From positions 1 through 37,095 of the forward strand of contig JAGAPA010000001.1 in NCBI GenBank assembly GCA_017623455.1: DNA of 37,095 nt, in the 5' to 3' direction. The notes under the pieces were generated by a model. The model searched no databases. It had not been told where the DNA came from and worked only from the letters and a program-made list of their open reading frames with translations. This stretch comes from Clostridia bacterium (GTDB lineage: Bacteria; Bacillota; Clostridia; Christensenellales; Pumilibacteraceae). Below are positions 34,001-37,095 of this stretch, piece by piece; position 1 is the stretch's first letter; each line of letters begins with the position of its first letter. A program made the position numbers and the translations under genes.

Positions 34001-34379
34001 ACTTTATAACCGCATAGTAAACCGACACGGAAAGATTAGACGAAACGTTTTCTACCGTAAACGAGTTTCCGTCAAGCGTTTCCGTTACGTTTGTTTTATT
34101 TACCATTACGCCAATTATTTCATAACCTTGCTTTACGGCAACAGTAAAATCAACGGTACTGCCTTCTTTTACGTCCGTACCCTTCATTTCATCCGCCGTC
34201 CAGCTAAGCTGACCATGCTTGTTTGGACTTGTATCGGTTATTTTGTAATACACGTCCTGAGGCGTGGGTGATGGCACTTCGTCATCAGGCGGAGCAACAC
34301 AACCTACAACCGCCAAACTTAATACTGCTATAAGAATGCATAAAATCATGCTTGACAAAACTTTTACCGTTTTTCTCAT
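28095..34379 (-). CDS. 2094-residue modular surface lipoprotein with GH43-type glycosidase domain
   Basis: The N-terminus is a lipoprotein signal with Cys 27 (LAVVGC). Four ~75-residue divergent InlB-B-type beta repeats follow (44-347), then a carboxypeptidase-regulatory-like domain (348-425), a concanavalin-like module (~426-615) and a fifth B-like repeat (~617-695). The GH43-like five-bladed propeller (~700-1165) has Asp 729 (GADPGAIY), WAPEL (802-806), Asp 923 (AIDISPF), Glu 1019 (NEGAF) and GHHSF (His 1111), matching the base, pKa-modulating and acid residues. The C-terminal part reads as a discoidin-like (~1200-1350), a CBM9-like (~1360-1570), a second (~1574-1720) and a third concanavalin-like module (~1882-2094), with Cna-B-like and B-like spacers. 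GH43 enzymes cleave arabinan, xylan or galactan chains. No sortase motif, SusC/D or transporter is near. AGGAGG lies 6 nt before ATG. Domain names outside GH43 are inferred from pattern. Confidence 0.85.
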   Translation of the reverse strand: MRKTVKVLSSMILCILIAVLSLAVVGCVAPPDDEVPSPTPQDVYYKITDTSPNKHGQLSWTADEMKGTDVKEGSTVDFTVAVKQGYEIIGVMVNKTNVTETLDGNSFTVENVSSNLSVSVYYAVIKYNISVNKPENGSITPKGTGEWGTNVTLTMIPKIGYRIKELTVNDKNVTASVINNQYTFKIYEDADIKCEYEQISLTVTASSSANGSVILSADSFVYGDEVTVTVSPKPGYRPTVLTVNGVPKTITDGKYVFIATEDTQIICGFTAIRYTVTALDCENGYIRIDNANPSQFEPITVTFVPSSGYEVVSATVDGQPLAITDNTAVISNITSDIKVHATFDFTAVKFTGYAEYEDGVRAKGINVRVGDDVLVTDNDGKYTYTAPRNTYIFKADTDTHYSNPVSITPDKPFATVETLIVRERTVGVSSESALSVVDIVYDEQSKSEKITTTIKFNGTPLYLNGMLAEDGVVFFSVKNITDTSIEKYETDPGIGIYLKNATTSNTLYTHIVGNKSRYLLNGSWSNVPYGSASEYYNIHNIGEKYYFAFVKQGATVSYYVLCEDGTYRLSGSYSNTLISGECYFAFIASTNASAFTHSTVEISDISYSVNTEDVLGIVEAQIEANIDGGSISYDADLAKLGKTITFRLTPDEGKYLKSLSVNNIDCEATYTAWNDYTLSYLIKDTTVCVKAVFETGENNGIKFSDGTMGEHNYDTSLYYRNDQDLSGADPGAIYVSVEDDPVYGGWFYMAVTGFEGHNTTKTYGAYPIYRSKNLIDWEQCGTNGGYALAVDPTKDWSMGHYWAPELLQETIEVDGVKKNRYYIYFSAQSKVGNANTEYTSKTGTDWDRLYIGIGVSDCPYGPYTMVDTNNYYQFYGDNTTKVNKNGNAVTRNTPAFNFYRYNPEIAAAYKSAGKNADFWPAIDISPFVDPATGDMYCYFSQHVSSVSSGNVIWVVKMKDYITPDYSTMHVVSIPGYSVKALDFKTYVNSGINYGTNASTKDKVTRYAFDGNVNGGGVNEGAFTIAHYDEVNKQWLYYLTYSPYGYGNRGYSICQAVSTSPFGPFTKLDPNKGFTVVGIVNMNSAGSGNGNIDYTMSKDYSASIDYMAGTGHHSFVKAGDEIFAVYHSFPNPINNYNQNGSFMGRCISVDRVKIITSPSITYGDLDSASGTTPLPVLYGNGPTYSVQPLPEVVSGYENITDEAIISYTNPNATGMQYLKDGLYVTHTVYKDWEYQTEGEDVISLTFPTARSIRSVMVYNSAQYNYALKKLSSLTLTLADGKIITFNNLTQNVDNCNTLKKVMRYGGSIVADFEEVKVKKIEIAVNGKDKYNTANNVIRIGDIVVLGRADGKEKKDFEFRSANDTESNYIVDGIANDKEWKDKNWYLFDNGEFFAKATAIPGEDGVYVTATVYDKYLFHMGGGGHDPKFEGMGRWYKNTYLNMGVLVNNGTKTSSLRSVNISPYQVKSSYPITASMSFSGAINTVTDHSFTVEAFFPYSMYGITKTDKAYLTLTYYRPLSSNEVSPAYYNICNSDITDTDTLVGFNGNGYVSPYTSAFGTNGTSGVKGEWKTEKTTKATSVGNERSVIFLNGKNDSLLQLTSTVTATAKANSYAGYVLKNRSIEKAYLLDTSYMNKGKLSRIVLYSMENGIKSKIYDDNGAFGDSYTNTTSFKLVKNASMLCIFVNGKFVYAERSISGNVEVGLYSEGAVTEFAGIDYNTDKNKINTATKDIYYITTYSHYGIDPNVSFIYTDKLYMAVSPIVTADKLTVKAVTVNGEDKTSLMENGKLVMEYTDNKDAVVTVSANTVATVYKVTGSLTKDGNLASDVTLRFVGESGYVRELKANLSYTVNLPADKYTVYVFGNGLGCETYTLSVSAATTFDVSIIGKTIGGKATVNGNTYSSNTSGYYINNAGTIASCKDVGALGTVMFTGVSSDCAVIRFTSECFLNPADLPAGAKYEQDATVSVYFGNGTVASSVGYHGTSARVRTDVNGSWATCTKQPVSNVLPKNLSEYGTEQSFLCIYLNNTWYMYFEKNGEFVFAYEYNFKEGESATGECVFGLTLATSYQYTRIRFKDVSIETDKTAVEATFAELGVK

Positions 34380-34393
34380 AACATTCCTCCTGT

Positions 34394-34415
34394 CTTAAAA
34401 AAAGCTTTTTTTAAG
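34394..34415. promoter_or_regulatory. Perfect 22-bp palindrome on the start site of the giant lipoprotein gene
   Basis: CTTAAAAAAAG followed by its exact reverse complement. It abuts and partly overlaps the -10 (34414-34419) and covers the predicted start. It may be a repressor site or a leader hairpin. Confidence 0.55.
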
Positions 34416-34443
34416 TATACCACAAATAATATCATTGTAGCAA
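34414..34443 (-). promoter_or_regulatory. Promoter of the giant lipoprotein gene
   Basis: -35 TTGCTA (34438-34443), an 18-bp spacer and -10 TATACT (34414-34419), preceded by TGG, on the minus strand. Confidence 0.65.
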
Positions 34444-34528
34444 CAAAAAAATGAGGAAATAATTGCTTTTTTAATCGCAATTTTTTCCAATTACGCTATC
34501 TATGCCATAATTATAAATTTTTTTATGC

Positions 34529-34566
34529 AAAAAAAAATCCAACCGCATTATTTTTGCGATTGGATT
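34529..34566 (-). terminator. rpsU terminator
   Basis: A 12-bp stem (AATCCAACCGCA at 34536-34547 with TGCGATTGGATT at 34555-34566, one G-U) is followed on the minus strand by eight or more T. It isolates the lipoprotein gene from rpsU. Confidence 0.9.
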
Positions 34567-34595
34567 TCTTTGTTGAGCTTTTTGTGGCGCAAGGA

Positions 34596-34772
34596 TTAGT
34601 TCTTAATACGCTTTCTTGCAGCTTCTGCTTTCTTCTTTCTACGAACAGAAGGCTTCTCGTACTGTTCCTTACGACGAAGGTCTCCCATAATGTTGTCTTT
34701 CTGACACTTTCTCTTAAAACGCTTAAGTGCGTTCTCCAAGGATTCGTTATCACCGACTCTTATGCTGGACAT
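34596..34772 (-). CDS. rpsU: 30S ribosomal protein S21
   Basis: This 58-residue protein reads [20 protein letters not shown]..., with the middle [19 protein letters not shown] and a lysine/arginine-rich tail, typical of S21. S21 helps initiation by supporting the anti-Shine-Dalgarno region. Another frame over the same bases (34523-34753) is longer but has no family resemblance and is rejected. AAAGGTGG lies about 10 nt before ATG, with a consensus promoter upstream and a strong terminator downstream. The yqeY gene that often follows rpsU is absent; the giant lipoprotein occupies that place. Confidence 0.95.
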   Translation of the reverse strand: MSSIRVGDNESLENALKRFKRKCQKDNIMGDLRRKEQYEKPSVRRKKKAEAARKRIKN

Positions 34773-34806
34773 TGCTTACACCACCTTTGTTTTTGATTTC
34801 CTAAGT

Positions 34807-34835
34807 ATTATAATGTTTTTATAGCAGATTGTCAA
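34807..34835 (-). promoter_or_regulatory. rpsU promoter (full consensus)
   Basis: -35 TTGACA (34830-34835), a 17-bp spacer and -10 TATAAT (34807-34812) on the minus strand. Confidence 0.9.
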
Positions 34836-34847
34836 CTGATTTTAACG

Positions 34848-35189
34848 TTAAAGTTTGGGAAAATCCATTTTTTGTCCGCCCAAAACGTGAATATGGAGGT
34901 GTGGAACGGTCTGACCGGGGTCGTCACCCTGATTTACGCACAGTCTATATCCGCCCTCTAAGCCCAGAGATGGAGCAAGGTCCGCTATCTTTTTAAGCAT
35001 TCTGCCCACCATCTTACTATCCTCTTCGGTCATATCCGCAAGATATTTGAAGTGCTTTTTGGGGATTGCAAGATAATGCTTAATGGCTTTGGGATCGATG
35101 TCGTTGATGATAAACATCTCGTCGTCCTCGTACACCTTTGGTGAAGGAATTATTCCTGCGTTGATTTTACAAAAGATACAATCGTTCAT
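34848..35189 (-). CDS. HIT-family nucleotide-binding hydrolase (Hint type)
   Basis: The 113-residue protein starts MNDCIFCKINAGIIPSPKVYEDD, with the Cys 4/Cys 7 pair of zinc-binding Hint proteins, and carries the histidine triad HLHIH (97, 99, 101) before VLGGQKM. Hint proteins hydrolyse nucleoside phosphoramidates such as aminoacyl-AMP; the physiological role is unclear. It overlaps the mtaB stop as ATGA and reads towards rpsU without a terminator between. Confidence 0.93.
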   Translation of the reverse strand: MNDCIFCKINAGIIPSPKVYEDDEMFIINDIDPKAIKHYLAIPKKHFKYLADMTEEDSKMVGRMLKKIADLAPSLGLEGGYRLCVNQGDDPGQTVPHLHIHVLGGQKMDFPKL

Positions 35190-36442
35190 ACTGTTTCTCC
35201 TTTTACACCCTCGCCGTAAATTTCGGTAAGCTTGTGCTTAAGACAGCTTCCGATAGGCGCGAGAGAATATACTTTGATAAAATTGTCGGTATAGCCGACG
35301 TTGTAATCGCCTTCCTTTTCCTCTATAAAAACTTCGTGGATTGCGCCCGTTTGTGAGGAAAGGAAATCGTTTTTCATATTTTCAGAAAGCTGAATAAGGC
35401 GGTTTGCGCGCTCCACTCTTATCGCTTTGTCTACCTGTTGCATTTTGCTTGCTTTTGTTCCTGCACGCTCTGAATAAGGGAACACGTGCATGTGTAAAAA
35501 TTTTGCTTTCGAGCAGGTTTCTACCGTTTGTAAAAACTCTTCCTCACTCTCTTCGGGAAAGCCTGCAATTACGTCGGTCGTTATTCCTGCGTCGGGATAA
35601 TATTTACGGATAAGCCCTACTATTTGCAAAAACTGTTCGCTCGTATAACGCCTGTTCATCTTCTTTAGTACGCTATCGCATCCGCTTTGCATGGATAGGT
35701 GGAACGATCCGCAAAAACCGCTATCTTTCATAGCTTGCAACATTTCATCGTTTATGACCGTGCACTCTAAAGATCCGAATCTTTTACGCATGGGAATATC
35801 CGCAAGGCGACGAATCAGATCGATAACGTTAAGCCCAATATCCTTGCCGTATGCCGATACATTTATGCCCGTTATTACAAGCTCGCGAGTTTTTCCAATA
35901 AGACTGCTTGCCTCGTCGTATATACTGTCCAAACTCCTACTTCTGCTTCTACCCCTAAGGTATGGAATAATGCAGTAAGAGCAAAAATTATTACAGCCGT
36001 CCTGAACTTTTATATATGCTCTGCTGTTTGTGAGCGAGGGAGAAAAATCGTCCTCATAGACGGTTGGAAGCGGTGCAATTTCTACGGTTTTGTCGCATTT
36101 TCCAGATAACGTATCGAGGATTTTTGTTACAAACTCCATTTTGTCGGCAACTCCGCCAACAAGAATTACGCCGTCTTTTTCCTCAAAAGGTTTGCTGTTG
36201 TTTTGCGAAGAACAACCCAAAACGTACACTTTTGCGTCCTTGTTAAGCTTTTTTACTCTTGCTACCGCCTGACGGGATTTCTTGTCCGCTTCGCTTGTAA
36301 CCGAGCAGGTATTGATTACGTATGCGTCGGCATACTCCAATCTATCGGTTGCTTCAAAGCCGTGCTCGATAAATTTTTTTACCATGCTCTGACCTTCGTA
36401 CTGATTGACTCTACACCCGAGCGAAAACACTACGAATTTCAT
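35186..36442 (-). CDS. mtaB: tRNA (t6A37 C2) methylthiotransferase MtaB
   Basis: This radical-SAM enzyme converts t6A37 to ms2t6A37 in tRNAs reading ANN codons. The N-terminal UPF0004 domain supplies three Cys for one Fe-S cluster (SLGCRVNQYE, INTCSVT, VLGCSSQ). The radical-SAM Cys triad lies in CNNFCSYCIIPYLRGRSRSR. A C-terminal TRAM-like segment follows. SLGCRVNQYE and the rsmE-mtaB-hinT order point to MtaB rather than MiaB. An ATG five codons upstream (36457) is less likely: GGAG sits 9 nt before the ATG at 36442, which gives an ATGA overlap with rsmE and 418 residues. Confidence 0.9.
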   Translation of the reverse strand: MKFVVFSLGCRVNQYEGQSMVKKFIEHGFEATDRLEYADAYVINTCSVTSEADKKSRQAVARVKKLNKDAKVYVLGCSSQNNSKPFEEKDGVILVGGVADKMEFVTKILDTLSGKCDKTVEIAPLPTVYEDDFSPSLTNSRAYIKVQDGCNNFCSYCIIPYLRGRSRSRSLDSIYDEASSLIGKTRELVITGINVSAYGKDIGLNVIDLIRRLADIPMRKRFGSLECTVINDEMLQAMKDSGFCGSFHLSMQSGCDSVLKKMNRRYTSEQFLQIVGLIRKYYPDAGITTDVIAGFPEESEEEFLQTVETCSKAKFLHMHVFPYSERAGTKASKMQQVDKAIRVERANRLIQLSENMKNDFLSSQTGAIHEVFIEEKEGDYNVGYTDNFIKVYSLAPIGSCLKHKLTEIYGEGVKGETV

Positions 36443-37095
36443 TGCTTTATTCTCCATTCGCCCATTTCGTACATAACGGCGGAAAGCACTGCAACCGAGG
36501 CGGTTTCCGCGCGCATAATACGACTGCCAAGGGACACGGACGTTGCGCTTTTTTCCTCAATTCTCTCCGCTTCTTCCTGCTTAAAGCCACCCTCGCTTCC
36601 CACGATTATTGCTATTTTATTGCCAAGATTGCCTTTTCTTAAAAACGTTTTAAGATCGGTTTCCTTTGCGTTTTCGTAGGGGAAAACAATGGTATCATAG
36701 CTGTTAAGCTCGTTTATAAGCGTATCGAAAGTAATAACTTCGCAAATATCGGGAATTATTCCTCTTCCGCATTGCTTGGAGGCTTCCTCCGCTATTTTTT
36801 TTAGCCTGTCCACCCTTACGGCGGTTGGTCTGCACTCGCAGTTTTGCGACACGAACGGACGGATCGCGTTTACGCCAAGCTCCGTGCATTTCTGAACGAC
36901 AAACTCCATTTTATCGCCCTTAAGTATTGCAGGGTATAACGTTACGTCTATCTCGGGCTCGGTTGTAACGGGTGTGTACGAACCTACCGAAAGCACCGTT
37001 TCGTTTTTTGTAATGCGGATGATTTCGCACTCGTAGTCGATCTTGTCACAGCACAAAATCACTTTATCGCCCACACGTGAGCGCATTGCATATGC
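36439..37095 (-). CDS. rsmE: 16S rRNA (uracil-1498-N3)-methyltransferase, 5' end outside the window
   Basis: The SPOUT-fold enzyme shows the RsmE pattern: AMRSRVGDKVILC (family VLR...GD.i), KGDKMEFVVQKCTELGVNAIRPF, and SAM-binding IIVGSEGGFKQEEAERI and LGSRIMRAETASVAVLSAVM. The frame stays open to the window edge through codons Ala-Tyr-Ala before the first visible Met, and the family's N-terminal ~25 residues (PUA-like start) are missing, so the true start lies to the right of the window. It heads the visible rsmE-mtaB-hinT-rpsU cluster, normally preceded by dnaJ-prmA. Confidence 0.93.
   Translation of the reverse strand, partial: AYAMRSRVGDKVILCCDKIDYECEIIRITKNETVLSVGSYTPVTTEPEIDVTLYPAILKGDKMEFVVQKCTELGVNAIRPFVSQNCECRPTAVRVDRLKKIAEEASKQCGRGIIPDICEVITFDTLINELNSYDTIVFPYENAKETDLKTFLRKGNLGNKIAIIVGSEGGFKQEEAERIEEKSATSVSLGSRIMRAETASVAVLSAVMYEMGEWRIKQ

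Noticed and set aside
34523-34753. 76-residue minus-strand ORF over rpsU
   Set aside because: It is out of frame with the clear 58-residue S21 gene at 34596-34772, which has the ribosome-binding site, family sequence and terminator.

Overview
The window looks like a chromosomal segment of a low-to-moderate GC Bacillota (Clostridia-like) bacterium. It has strict Gram-positive operon order (yicC-gmk-rpoZ-coaBC-priA-def-fmt-rsmB-rlmN-rsgA-rpe, pcrA-ligA, yloU-yloV-recG, rsmE-mtaB-hinT-rpsU), zinc-ribbon forms of L28 and L32, and TTGACA-17-TATAAT-type promoters, often with an extended -10 (TGn). Almost everything is on the minus strand; only rpmB (L28) is on the plus strand. No prophage, transposase, CRISPR, tRNA or rRNA was seen.

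Layout, left to right. 1-430 is an intergenic repeat region with a perfect 128-bp direct repeat. Then come an XRE-like hypothetical gene with a palindrome over its own promoter, a DegV/FakB-like fatty-acid-binding protein, an Mrp-type Fe-S carrier ATPase and rpmF, each with its own promoter and/or terminator. 3.9-10.2 kb is yloU-yloV(fakA)-recG-comEC. Its ComEC keeps the membrane channel, but every metal ligand of the C-terminal metallo-beta-lactamase-like domain is replaced. The recG promoter region carries a cluster of perfect DnaA boxes. 10.5-11.7 kb holds divergent rpmB, then about 0.8 kb of mosaic palindromic repeats, then a 20-residue ORF that I read as spoVM.

11.6-22.1 kb is a tightly packed minus-strand operon running from yicC to the spoVM-like ORF. 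It covers nucleotide, CoA, replication-restart, translation-initiation and ribosome-maturation functions, with ATGA or TAATG overlaps at several junctions. The prpC-pknB pair that usually separates rlmN from rsgA, and remA between yicC and gmk, are absent. 22.2-26.9 kb is ligA, pcrA and a small unknown gene. 27.1-34.4 kb holds an amidohydrolase and a 2094-residue lipoprotein with a GH43-type glycosidase domain flanked by repeat and carbohydrate-binding-like modules; this is the accessory part of the window. The right edge is the ribosome-associated cluster rsmE(partial)-mtaB-hinT-rpsU.

The parts most worth a second look are the spoVM-like micro-ORF, the DnaA-box cluster at recG, the catalytically dead ComEC domain, the giant modular GH43 lipoprotein with a palindrome on its start site, and the mosaic intergenic repeats. 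I found no multi-gene novel defence or mobile system. All functions were assigned by reading motifs and synteny, without database searches.
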